Origin: CAYJXJ01 sp964374095
GTDB taxonomy: Bacteria > Elusimicrobiota > Elusimicrobia > UBA1565 > UBA9628
Direction: 5' to 3'
DNA length: 32,195 bases
Assembly (NCBI GenBank): GCA_964374095.1
Contig: CAYJXJ010000033.1
Coordinates: forward strand, 1 to 32,195
This document shows, one piece after another, positions 24,555 to 31,542 of the stretch (position 1 is its first letter; each line of letters starts with the position of its first letter). Position numbers and translations under genes: made by a program. The notes below the pieces were generated by a model. It made no database searches. It saw only the letters and a list, made by a program, of their open reading frames with translations, and was not told the DNA's origin.

Positions 24555-26075
24555 TCAAACCCTTCGCTTGCGGCCGAGCCTCCACAGGAGCGCGCCGCCG
24601 AGAGCCGCCCCCGACGCGCCGAGAAAAGCGGTGTGGGCCAGCGCGTCGCCGATCGGCACGGCCGGGTTGGAGAGAGCGGCCACGGTCCCCGCCGGTCCCA
24701 GGACCCCGGCCAGCAGCCACGGCCGCGGATCGCCGGGGCTCGACTCGCAGTCCGGGCAATCCCACTTCCGCCGCACACGGTCGAAGGCCACGAGCAGGCA
24801 CGGAAAGCCCGCGAGCGCCTCGCGCCACCGGCCTGGAAACCACCATAGTCCGGAGCCGACGGGATCGCAGACCCGCTCCAGGAGCCGCGCCGCCGGATCG
24901 AACCAGACATCGAGCGCCAGATAGGCGAACCCGGCCAGCAACAGCAGCCGAAGCAGCCCCGCGGGGGTGAGAGGCTCGGACATGGTGTCCCGCGGCAGAT
25001 CGGACGGCGCCGCCAAGGATGCCGCGGCCAGCGCCACGGGCGCTCCCACCGACCATGCGGACCAAAACGTCCCGCCGCCAAGGCCCGCGGCATGAGCGGC
25101 CAGGCGGGCCGCCAGCCCCCCGGTCGCGGCCGCGGCGGCCGCCGCGGCCACGGAACATAAAAGCTCGAGCTCCGGGGAGGCCTGGGGCGCGGCCGACTTG
25201 ACGAACCGCCGCGCCGACCGCAGCGCGCCCAGGCCCGCGCGGACCGCGGCCAGCGGGGCGAGCCAGAGCAGCGCGCCCAGGGCCGCGGCTTGGGCGGGGC
25301 CGCGGGCCGCGGCGCCGCGCGCGTCATGAGACAAGAGCCCGCGTTCGCGGAGCTCGCGCAGGAGCGCCCTGAGTCCCTCCAGGTTTCGCTCGAGGCCCGC
25401 CTCCGGATCGAGATGGAACTCGATCAGCCGGCCCGGCCCGCTCTGGGCGGCCCGCAGGGCCGCGCCAAGCCCAGCCTTCAAGGCCACTCCTTCGCGCCGC
25501 GCCGGCCGCCCGCGGATATGGACCTCGGCTCCCGCGGCATCGGCCACCGGCGCCAAGCCCGCCCGGACCACGGCCCGCGCCCCGGCGCCGCCCACCACCA
25601 GGGCCAAACGGCTCCAGTCGTAGCGTTCGGGAAACTCGGCGACGAAATAACCCCCGGCCGAATTCGTCGCCACCCTGACCCCCGCGGCCGCCGCCGCCTG
25701 CAGGACCCGCGTCCACACGGCCCGCTCGCGAACCCAGAGCGCCCCGGGCTTGGCCTGCGCCCCGGGGGCCAGAAGGCCGAGAGCGCTCCACTTCTCCCAT
25801 TCCGACTTCGAGAAACTCAAGACGCTGCCGTCCGCGGCGAGGTCCGCCAGGGTCTCCGCCGGAAGGAGGGCCGCGCCAAGGCCCATGGCCCCGGCCCGTT
25901 CCCACAACGCGGCCAGGGGATAGCCTTCCCGCCGGCAGAGGCTCTCCACCTCCTGGGCGCGCAGCGCCGCCACGGCGGGGGCGGTGCGAGGCAGCCGCCG
26001 GGTGAAGCCCAGCATCAGGATCGCGACCGCGGCCCAGGCCGCGCCCGCCGGCCACGCGCGCCGCGCGGAGCTCAA
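24555..26075 (-). CDS. DUF5693-like polytopic membrane protein
   Basis: The 506-aa protein starts with TTG at 26075, overlapping the glgA stop (TTGA). One N-terminal helix precedes a large extracytoplasmic domain whose opening resembles DUF5693 (LWERAGAMGLGAALLPAETLADLAADGSVLSF in register, cited here in part: LGAALLPAETLADL). A C-terminal half of about seven hydrophobic segments follows. The soluble part has conserved-looking turns (FVAEFPERYDWSRLALVVGG, RLIEFHLDPEAGLERN). DUF5693 has no established function; it often accompanies polysaccharide or envelope genes. There is a CPDC pair near the C-terminus (KWDCPDC). Coupling to glgA may be only operon packing. Confidence 0.65.
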   Translation of the reverse strand: MSSARRAWPAGAAWAAVAILMLGFTRRLPRTAPAVAALRAQEVESLCRREGYPLAALWERAGAMGLGAALLPAETLADLAADGSVLSFSKSEWEKWSALGLLAPGAQAKPGALWVRERAVWTRVLQAAAAAGVRVATNSAGGYFVAEFPERYDWSRLALVVGGAGARAVVRAGLAPVADAAGAEVHIRGRPARREGVALKAGLGAALRAAQSGPGRLIEFHLDPEAGLERNLEGLRALLRELRERGLLSHDARGAAARGPAQAAALGALLWLAPLAAVRAGLGALRSARRFVKSAAPQASPELELLCSVAAAAAAAATGGLAARLAAHAAGLGGGTFWSAWSVGAPVALAAASLAAPSDLPRDTMSEPLTPAGLLRLLLLAGFAYLALDVWFDPAARLLERVCDPVGSGLWWFPGRWREALAGFPCLLVAFDRVRRKWDCPDCESSPGDPRPWLLAGVLGPAGTVAALSNPAVPIGDALAHTAFLGASGAALGGALLWRLGRKRRV

Positions 26076-27535
26076 CGCACGCCGGCGCGCTCGGCGCTCT
26101 TACGGCGGGCGCGGCGGTAGAGGTCCAAGTAGGCCTCCACCGGTCGACCCCAGGAGAAATCGCTGCCCATGGCCCCCCGCCGGCGATCGCGCCACGTCGG
26201 CGAACCGTAGGACGCGAGGGCCCGGTCCAAGGCGCGCCCCAGGTCCTCGGCGTCATCGTGCCGCGCGAGAAACCCATTGCCGGGGACGCCGCCTCCCTGA
26301 CCCTCGAAGACGGTATCGGCAAGCCCGCCGGTGCGGGCCACGACCGGAAGGCTCCCGTAGCGCATCGCGATCATCTGCCCCAGGCCGCAGGGTTCGAAGC
26401 GCGAGGGCATGAGGAAGATATCGCTGGCCGCATAGACCCGGTGGGCGAAGGGTTCATCGAAGGCCTGCTTGAGGTGCACGTCCTGGGGAAACTCCCGGCT
26501 CAACTCCTCGAACTGCCGGGCGATCCCAGGGTCGCCGCTGCCCAAGGCCGCGAGCTGGCAGCGCCCCAGCCTCGGGCGCAGCGCCTGCAGGCCCAAGTCC
26601 AGGCCTTTCTGCCTGTCGAAACGCGAGACCACCCCGACCAGCGGGAGATCCGGGCGCTGCGGCAGGCCGCACTCCTTCTGGAAAGCGGCTTTGCAGGCGG
26701 CCTTGCCTTCCGCGACATTTTCCGGAGAATAGCGCTTAGGCAGGAAGGAATCCGCCATAGGGTCCCAATGGTTGGAGTCGATTCCGTTGAGGACCCCCTG
26801 AACATCCGCCGCTCGCGCGCGCAGCAGCCCGTCCAGGCCGCAGCCCTGTTCCTGAGTCTGTATCTCGCGGGCGTACGTGGGGCTGACGGTCGTGATAAGG
26901 TCCGCCGACACCAGACCCGCCTTGAGGAAATTCACCCTCCCGTAGAATTCGAACTTCTCGGACGCGAACTCCTCCTCCGGGAAACCCGCCAGGCTCAAGG
27001 ACGCGCGGGGAAACACCCCCTGGTAGGCCAGATTGTGGACGGTGAGCAGGCTCGCGCAGTCGCGGAAATGAGGGTCCTCGGCGTAAGGCCCCTTCAGGTA
27101 AGCGCAAACGAGCGCGGCTTGCCAGTCGTGGGCGTGGATGACCTCGGGTTTGAACCCCAGCGTCCGCGCCCCCTCCATGACCGCGCGGCAAAACAGAATG
27201 AAGCGCCGGTCGTTGTCCGGGAAGTCGGCCCCCCCGGAGCCGTAGAGGCCGTCGCGGTCGAACGATTCGGGATGGTCCACGAAGCAGACCGATACGGATT
27301 TGAACTGCGCGTAGCGCAGCTGCACCTTGAGGGTCTCGCCGCCGACGGGGACGTCGAGAGTCTGGGCCATGCCTCCGGACAGGGACCCGAATTCCACCGC
27401 GCGGTACTTGGGCAGGAACACGCAGAGGTCGTGGCCCTCGCCGCCCAGGCGCTGGGAAAGCGCCCCGACCACGTCGGCCAAGCCCCCGGTCTTGCAGAAG
27501 GGGACCCCCTCGCTGGCGGCAATGAGTATTTTCAT
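26072..27535 (-). CDS. glgA: Glycogen synthase (ADP-glucose type), GT5
   Basis: This encodes 487 aa from the ATG at 27535, 7 nt after the scpB stop; an upstream extension in frame is scpB antisense-like and rejected. MKILIAASEGVPFCKTGGLADVVG holds the KTGGL nucleotide-sugar motif (K15). Further GT5 marks are VIHAHDWQAALV, LLTVHNLAYQGVFP, TTVSPTYAREIQT, VSRFDRQKGLDL and LMPSRFEPCGLGQMIAMRYGSLPVVARTGGL, of which the last is cited in part as SRFEPCGLGQ. It extends alpha-1,4-glucan from ADP-glucose (or UDP-glucose in some lineages) in the cytoplasm. Length fits the family. No other glycogen gene is nearby; its place after scpAB is unusual. Confidence 0.94.
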   Translation of the reverse strand: MKILIAASEGVPFCKTGGLADVVGALSQRLGGEGHDLCVFLPKYRAVEFGSLSGGMAQTLDVPVGGETLKVQLRYAQFKSVSVCFVDHPESFDRDGLYGSGGADFPDNDRRFILFCRAVMEGARTLGFKPEVIHAHDWQAALVCAYLKGPYAEDPHFRDCASLLTVHNLAYQGVFPRASLSLAGFPEEEFASEKFEFYGRVNFLKAGLVSADLITTVSPTYAREIQTQEQGCGLDGLLRARAADVQGVLNGIDSNHWDPMADSFLPKRYSPENVAEGKAACKAAFQKECGLPQRPDLPLVGVVSRFDRQKGLDLGLQALRPRLGRCQLAALGSGDPGIARQFEELSREFPQDVHLKQAFDEPFAHRVYAASDIFLMPSRFEPCGLGQMIAMRYGSLPVVARTGGLADTVFEGQGGGVPGNGFLARHDDAEDLGRALDRALASYGSPTWRDRRRGAMGSDFSWGRPVEAYLDLYRRARRKSAERAGVR

Positions 27536-27542
27536 GGCCGGG

Positions 27543-28265
27543 TCAGGAGCCGGAGGATGGCGTTTCCGAGGCCGGGGCTTCGCTCGTCGGGACGGACTCT
27601 TCCACCGCATGCTCACCCGAGGGCACGGCTGAGAGAGTCACCGGAGCCGGGGGCTCCGGTGACGGCGAGGGCGACAGCGTCTCCAAAGCGGGCAGTTCCT
27701 CCAGGCTCTTCAGGCCGAAGTGCCGCAGGAACTCCGGGGTCGTGCCGTACATGAGGGGACGCCCGGTGGTTTCCTTCCGCCCGACGACCCGCACCAGGGC
27801 CTTCTCGATGAGAGTCTCCAGGGCCGCGATCACCTCGACGCCGCGGATGGCCTCGACCTCCGCGCGGGTCTGGGGTTGCCGGTAGGCGATGATCGAGAGC
27901 GTCTCCAGGGCGGGCGTGGAGAGGCGCATCGTCATGCGGTCCTCGAAGAGCCGGCGCACGCAGGCCGCGTGTTCGGGCCGGGTCGCGAGCTGGAAGCCGT
28001 GCGCGACCTCCATGACCTGCAGGGCCGAGCCGCGGGCTTCGAGCTCGCCCCGGATCTCGGCCACGGCGTCGGAAAGGGCCTGGACATCGGCTGTCTTGGG
28101 CAATTTGCCGAGCTCGGCGAGGGACAGCGGACGATCGGTGATGAAGAGCAGAGTTTCCAGAGTCTGCTTGAGGGGAGTCGTTTCCATGTTCGTTCGCTCC
28201 AAGGCGTTCATTCGCTCCAAGGCGCTCATTCGCTCCAAGGCGTTCATTCGCTCCAAGGCGCTCAT
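27543..28265 (-). CDS. scpB: Segregation and condensation protein ScpB
   Basis: The 240-aa frame begins with MSALERMNALERMSALER and one more unit, a tandem repeat that is not part of the family. The ScpB fold starts at LKQTLETLLFITDRPLSLAE, with two winged-helix units (RLSTPALETLSIIAYRQPQT, EVEAIRGVEVIAALETLIEK, RPLMYGTTPEFLRHFGLKSL). ScpB binds ScpA and the kleisin ring of SMC for chromosome segregation. Two starts are plausible: ATG 28265, overlapping the scpA stop (ATGA), or ATG 28187 (METTPLKQ), which has GGAG 9 nt upstream and gives 214 aa of normal ScpB. The C-terminal about 50 residues are P/S/E-rich and hold a 12-bp DNA hairpin. Confidence 0.94.
   Translation of the reverse strand: MSALERMNALERMSALERMNALERTNMETTPLKQTLETLLFITDRPLSLAELGKLPKTADVQALSDAVAEIRGELEARGSALQVMEVAHGFQLATRPEHAACVRRLFEDRMTMRLSTPALETLSIIAYRQPQTRAEVEAIRGVEVIAALETLIEKALVRVVGRKETTGRPLMYGTTPEFLRHFGLKSLEELPALETLSPSPSPEPPAPVTLSAVPSGEHAVEESVPTSEAPASETPSSGS
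27637..27663 (-). other. Strong 12-bp hairpin inside the scpB 3' end
   Basis: Arms 27637-27648 and 27652-27663 are perfectly complementary with a 3-nt loop. It falls in the low-complexity tail of ScpB, about 100 nt before glgA. A role in mRNA processing is possible, but GC-rich low-complexity coding can make such stems by chance. Confidence 0.4.
28194..28265 (-). repeat. 18-bp tandem repeat covering the scpB start
   Basis: Four units of 18 bp encode M-[S/N]-A-L-E-R. Units alternate between AGC and AAC at the second codon, giving a 36-bp higher-order period. Each carries GGAGCGA directly before the next ATG. Starts are at 28265, 28247, 28229 and 28211, with the family-like start at 28187. Confidence 0.8.
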
Positions 28266-29002
28266 TCGCTCCGCGCGTCCGGCGCCAGCGGCAAGGTCTC
28301 GGCGGGCGGCGCCGCCCGCGGGATCACGCGGATCGGTCCGAAGGCCGTCTCCTGCCGGACCTCCACGCGCCTGAGCCGGATCAATTCCAAGAGCGCCAGA
28401 AAGCAGCTGATGATGCCCCGGCGCTTGCGCTCGTCGGCAAAAATGTCCTCGAAGGTGATGTTGGGACGCCCTTCCAAAAGGAAGAGGATCTTGGCCATCA
28501 TGTCCTCGATGGGGTATTCCTCGCCTACGATTTCGTGGCGCGATTCCTCGGCGCGGTCGAGGATGCGGCGGAGGGACTCCAGCAGCTCGTAGAAGCCGAT
28601 CGAGAGGCTCTTTTGGGACTCATCGAAGCGCGGGGAGCCCCGGTAGAACACGTTCTTGAATTCCTCCGCCCGCAACTCGAGCACCTTCGCCGCGGCCTTG
28701 AACCGCTGGTAGTCGAGCAGCTTGGCGACCAGCTCGCTCCTCGGGTCGGGGCCCTCGTCGGCCTCCCCGCCGCCGCCGGGCAGCAGGGTCTTGGCCTTGA
28801 TGGCCATGAGGGTCGCGGCCAGGACGAGGAACTCGCCGGCGACGTCGAGGTTGAGCTCGCGCAGGAGGTCGAGGGCGTCGAGGTACTCCTGGGTGATCTC
28901 GGCGATCGGGATGTTGTTGATGTCGAGGTCGTCTTTCTTGATCAGGAAGAGCAGCAGGTCCAGCGGCCCTTCGAAGACCTCGAGATGAACCTCGTAGGCC
29001 AT
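28262..29002 (-). CDS. scpA: Segregation and condensation protein ScpA
   Basis: The 246-aa protein opens with the kleisin signature YEVHLEVFEGPLDLLLFLIK and continues with DLDINNIPIAEITQEYLDAL, GEFLVLAATLMAIKAKTLLP and a C-terminal winged helix (IISCFLALLELIRLRRVEV). ScpA bridges the SMC heads and binds ScpB for chromosome condensation. Length and domains are complete. It follows trpS by 2 nt and overlaps scpB by 4 nt, a common arrangement of these three genes in deep-branching bacteria. Confidence 0.96.
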   Translation of the reverse strand: MAYEVHLEVFEGPLDLLLFLIKKDDLDINNIPIAEITQEYLDALDLLRELNLDVAGEFLVLAATLMAIKAKTLLPGGGGEADEGPDPRSELVAKLLDYQRFKAAAKVLELRAEEFKNVFYRGSPRFDESQKSLSIGFYELLESLRRILDRAEESRHEIVGEEYPIEDMMAKILFLLEGRPNITFEDIFADERKRRGIISCFLALLELIRLRRVEVRQETAFGPIRVIPRAAPPAETLPLAPDARSE

Positions 29003-29004
29003 GG

Positions 29005-30105
29005 TTATGCCAGCCTCATAGCCTTGCGCACCTTGTCCATCGTCTTCGCCGCTGTCGCGCGCGCCCGCTCACTGCCGCGGCGGAGGATGTCCTCCACGGC
29101 CTTGTCGTCCCGCCGCAAGCGTTCCTTGCGGAATTTAGAGAAAGGTTCTTCCAGGGATTTCAACAGGTCCTTCTTGCAGGCCACACAGCCGATGGCGCCT
29201 TGGCGGCACTCGTCCCCGCGGCTTTGCCAATGGGCGCTATAAAGCTGGTGAAGGGCATACACGGCGCACCCGGGAGGATTTTCAGGGCACGGCAGCGGAT
29301 GGCCGGGGTCGTCGACCCGGACCTTGCCGGGATCCGTGTACATCCCCATCACCTTGGGCGGCAGGGACTCGGCGGTCTCATAGAGGTCCACGGTGTTGCC
29401 GTAGGACTTCGACATCTTGCGGCCGTCGGTGCCGGGCACCTTGGGGGTCGGCGTGAGCAGGGGCTTCGGCTCGGTGAGCACCGGGCCGTAGCAGCCGTTG
29501 AAGCGCCGGGCGATCTCGCGGGAGATCTCCAGGTGGGCGAGTTGGTCCGCGCCCACGGGCACGAGCTGGCCGCCGTAGATCAGGATGTCGGCCGCCTGCA
29601 GGACCGGGTAGCCGAGGTGGCCGTGGGTGCGCAAGCTCTCGTTGACCTCCGACGGACCTTTGGAGACCGCCATGCCTTCCGGGACCGCCCGCACCCCGAC
29701 GGCCTCCAAGGCCTGGGCATGCTTGGTCTTGGCCAGCTCTTGAAGCTGCTCCTTCCACGTCGGGCAGTTCTCGAGCCAGGAGAGCGGCGTCACCATCGAG
29801 AGCAGCAGGGTCAGCTCCGCATGCTCGGGCACCCAGGACTGGCGGAAGATCACGCACTTCTCGGGATCGAGACCGGCGGCCAGCCAATCCCGAACCATCT
29901 CGACCACATTGCCGGGAAGGGTCTCGGTGCGGTCAAAACCGGTGGTCAGCATGTGCCAGTCCGCCACCATGAAGTAGCAGTCGTAGCGGTTCTGCAGATC
30001 GACCCAGTTGCGCAGGGCGCCCCAGTCGTTGCCCAAGTGCAGGCGGCCCGTGGGGCGCATGCCCGACATCACGACCGGGAGGGCGGTCTTTCCTTCGTTC
30101 ACCAT
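29005..30105 (-). CDS. trpS: Tryptophanyl-tRNA synthetase
   Basis: This encodes 366 aa from the ATG at 30105 (MVNEGKTALPVVMSGMRPTG), whose start overlaps the M50 stop by 7 nt; a longer open frame to 30249 is antisense-like. It has the HIGH-equivalent RPTGRLHLGNDWGAL, the KMSKS loop GRKMSKSYGNTVDLYE, the tryptophan-site region YPVLQAADILIYGGQLVPVG and the C-terminal helix with CRQGAIGCVACKKDLL. It charges tRNA-Trp in the cytoplasm. It is about 30 residues longer than the compact TrpS type, mainly by an insert around EGMAVSKGPSEVNESLRTHG, as in one known branch of the family. Confidence 0.95.
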   Translation of the reverse strand: MVNEGKTALPVVMSGMRPTGRLHLGNDWGALRNWVDLQNRYDCYFMVADWHMLTTGFDRTETLPGNVVEMVRDWLAAGLDPEKCVIFRQSWVPEHAELTLLLSMVTPLSWLENCPTWKEQLQELAKTKHAQALEAVGVRAVPEGMAVSKGPSEVNESLRTHGHLGYPVLQAADILIYGGQLVPVGADQLAHLEISREIARRFNGCYGPVLTEPKPLLTPTPKVPGTDGRKMSKSYGNTVDLYETAESLPPKVMGMYTDPGKVRVDDPGHPLPCPENPPGCAVYALHQLYSAHWQSRGDECRQGAIGCVACKKDLLKSLEEPFSKFRKERLRRDDKAVEDILRRGSERARATAAKTMDKVRKAMRLA

Positions 30106-30734
30106 ATCAGCCCCACGGCCCGCAGGAGCGAGATGGTCAACAGCGACGGGACCAGGACCAGCGGCTTCATCAACCCGAACACCAGCATGCCCACGATCAT
30201 CATGAATCCGTAGGGGAAATGCCGCTCGTAGCGGACGCGATAGCGCCACGGCAGCAGGGCCCCGAGGACCTTGCTGCCGTCCAAGGGGTGGATCGGGATC
30301 AGGTTGAAGAAGGCCAGGAAAATGTTGACGGTCACCGCGTAGAGCAGCACCCCCGAAAGGGTGGACTGGAACCCCGGCAGGATCGGGGGCAGGGTCATCA
30401 TCCCGCGGAAAAGGACGGCCGCGGCCAAGCTCAGCAATAGGTTCGACACGGGGCCCGCGGCGGCGACGTGGAAAATGCTCCGGTGCCCCCCGGAGAGGCT
30501 GCGTTCATCGACGGGGACCGGCTTGGCCCAGGCCAACATGGGCCAATTGGCCAGGAGGCAGACGGCCGGCAGGAGGAGCGAGCCGACCGGGTCGATATGG
30601 GCGACGGGATTGAAGCTGATGCGCCCCATTCTCTTGGCCGTGTCGTCGCCATGGCGCAAGGCGATCACCCCGTGGGCGACTTCATGGAACATCACGGAGA
30701 AGAAAAGGACCGGGACCTGGACGATCCATTCCAT
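30099..30734 (-). CDS. Site-2-protease family (M50) membrane metalloprotease
   Basis: The 211-aa protein has five or six membrane segments, the zinc motif HEVAH (H17, E18, H21) in the first, FNPVAHIDPVG after it, and NLIPIHPLDGSKV, which holds the third ligand aspartate. This is the compact, PDZ-less M50 type common as the first gene of trpS-scpA-scpB clusters. It cuts membrane proteins within the bilayer; the natural substrate is not known for this group. It heads the operon; its promoter -10 ends 12 nt before the ATG. Confidence 0.92.
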   Translation of the reverse strand: MEWIVQVPVLFFSVMFHEVAHGVIALRHGDDTAKRMGRISFNPVAHIDPVGSLLLPAVCLLANWPMLAWAKPVPVDERSLSGGHRSIFHVAAAGPVSNLLLSLAAAVLFRGMMTLPPILPGFQSTLSGVLLYAVTVNIFLAFFNLIPIHPLDGSKVLGALLPWRYRVRYERHFPYGFMMIVGMLVFGLMKPLVLVPSLLTISLLRAVGLIW

Positions 30735-30746
30735 GGGTACCGCAGG

Positions 30747-30775
30747 ATTCTATAGTTTTCCGACGGGATTGACAA
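30747..30775 (-). promoter_or_regulatory. Promoter of the M50-trpS-scpAB operon
   Basis: TTGTCA (30770-30775), a 17-bp spacer and TAGAAT (30747-30752) lie 12 nt before the ATG at 30734, predicting a leader of about 6 nt with no room for a Shine-Dalgarno site. Confidence 0.65.
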
Positions 30776-30783
30776 CCGGCGCC

Positions 30784-30796
30784 TCCAATTATTGGA
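30784..30796. promoter_or_regulatory. Small palindrome in the divergent M50/toxin-antitoxin region
   Basis: TCCAAT and ATTGGA form a perfect 6-bp inverted repeat around one T. It lies between the two divergent promoters and may be a regulator site. Short palindromes of this kind also occur by chance. Confidence 0.35.
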
Positions 30797-30808
30797 AGCG
30801 CAGGGCCC

Positions 30809-30842
30809 TTGACTTATGCTATGTACCGATGTACACTTGTAC
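30809..30842 (+). promoter_or_regulatory. Promoter and probable autoregulatory operator of the toxin-antitoxin pair
   Basis: TTGACT (30809-30814), a 17-bp spacer and TACACT (30832-30837) end 7 nt before the ATG at 30845, predicting a leader of about 1 nt. Three GTAC tetramers start at 30823, 30831 and 30839, spaced exactly 8 bp. The last two form the inverted repeat TGTAC-N4-GTACA over the -10. Regularly spaced short sites over a promoter are typical of ribbon-helix-helix antitoxin operators. Confidence 0.65.
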
Positions 30843-30844
30843 AA

Positions 30845-31141
30845 ATGAAGGCCAAACGCCCCCGTTTCGTCTACACCAACATCGGCCTGGAGTCCCAGCA
30901 GCACCGGCTCCTGCGGCACCTGGCCGTGGAGGAGCGCCGAGACATGGCCTCCCTGGTGCGCGAGGCCATCGACGCCTACATCGGGGAGAAGCGGAGCCGG
31001 GGCGCCATTCCCCACGAAGAAGACTTCGTGCTCACCACGCTGGGAAGGAAGTGGGTTGCCGAGGAGGAGCGTCCTTATGACCCGCGCCGATGGAGCAAGA
31101 CCGACCAAGACCTCTACGGCCCCGGCCCGCGCCGCAAGTGA
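30845..31141 (+). CDS. Ribbon-helix-helix antitoxin (VapB/CopG-like)
   Basis: This encodes 98 aa from ATG 30845 (MKAKRPRFVYTNIGLESQQH). The short basic beta-strand with two helices (LLRHLAVEERRDMASLVREA, IDAYIGEKR) fits an RHH DNA-binding domain; the C-terminal half, acidic and proline-rich (WVAEEERPYDPRRW), is probably the toxin-binding arm. A frame 12 codons longer, from 30809, would begin inside the promoter and is rejected. The stop overlaps the toxin start (GTGA). It is expected to bind and neutralise the PIN toxin and to repress its own promoter. Confidence 0.8.
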   Translation: MKAKRPRFVYTNIGLESQQHRLLRHLAVEERRDMASLVREAIDAYIGEKRSRGAIPHEEDFVLTTLGRKWVAEEERPYDPRRWSKTDQDLYGPGPRRK

Positions 31142-31542
31142 GGGTCCTGCTCGATACCTCCGCCTTCATCGCCATGGCCTATCCCAAGGACGCCCGGCAC
31201 GTTGAGGCCCTAGAGAAGCGTGACCGTTGCGCGACCAGCCGGGACGCTTTCTACGCCAGCGAGGCGGTCCTCTACGAGACGCTCAACTGGTTGGCGGTGC
31301 GCTTAGGCCCTCGCGCCGCGGCGGAGTTCGGGCGCTCGGTCTGGCTGCGCAGCCCCCACCTGAGCCTGCTGGCCCTTGAGCCCGAGGACAAACTCGGTGC
31401 CCTGGCCGTCCTAGAGAAGTTCGCCCAGATCGAGCTGAGCTTCGTGGACGCCTCGAATATCCACCTCTTCCACCGGCGCCGATTCCACCGTCTTTTTAGC
31501 TTCGACCGGCAGTTCGCCCAAGCGAATATCCCCCTGCTCTGA
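31138..31542 (+). CDS. PIN-domain toxin (VapC-like ribonuclease)
   Basis: This encodes 134 aa from the GTG at 31138. VRVLLDTSAFIAMAYPKD opens the PIN fold with catalytic D6; E47 in SEAVLYETLNW, D104 in FVDASNIHLF and D123 in FSFDRQFAQANI complete the acidic metal site. PIN toxins cut RNA, often tRNA or rRNA loops, when freed from the antitoxin. All four acidic residues are present, so the toxin should be active. A longer frame from 31090 has no support. It overlaps the antitoxin by 4 nt, the usual layout. Confidence 0.87.
   Translation: MRVLLDTSAFIAMAYPKDARHVEALEKRDRCATSRDAFYASEAVLYETLNWLAVRLGPRAAAEFGRSVWLRSPHLSLLALEPEDKLGALAVLEKFAQIELSFVDASNIHLFHRRRFHRLFSFDRQFAQANIPLL

Noticed and set aside
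24478..25158. N-terminal extension of the unknown ftsX-neighbour gene
   Set aside because: It runs through the promoter and the DUF5693-like gene in another frame. The ATG at 24477 begins a signal peptide right after a good promoter.
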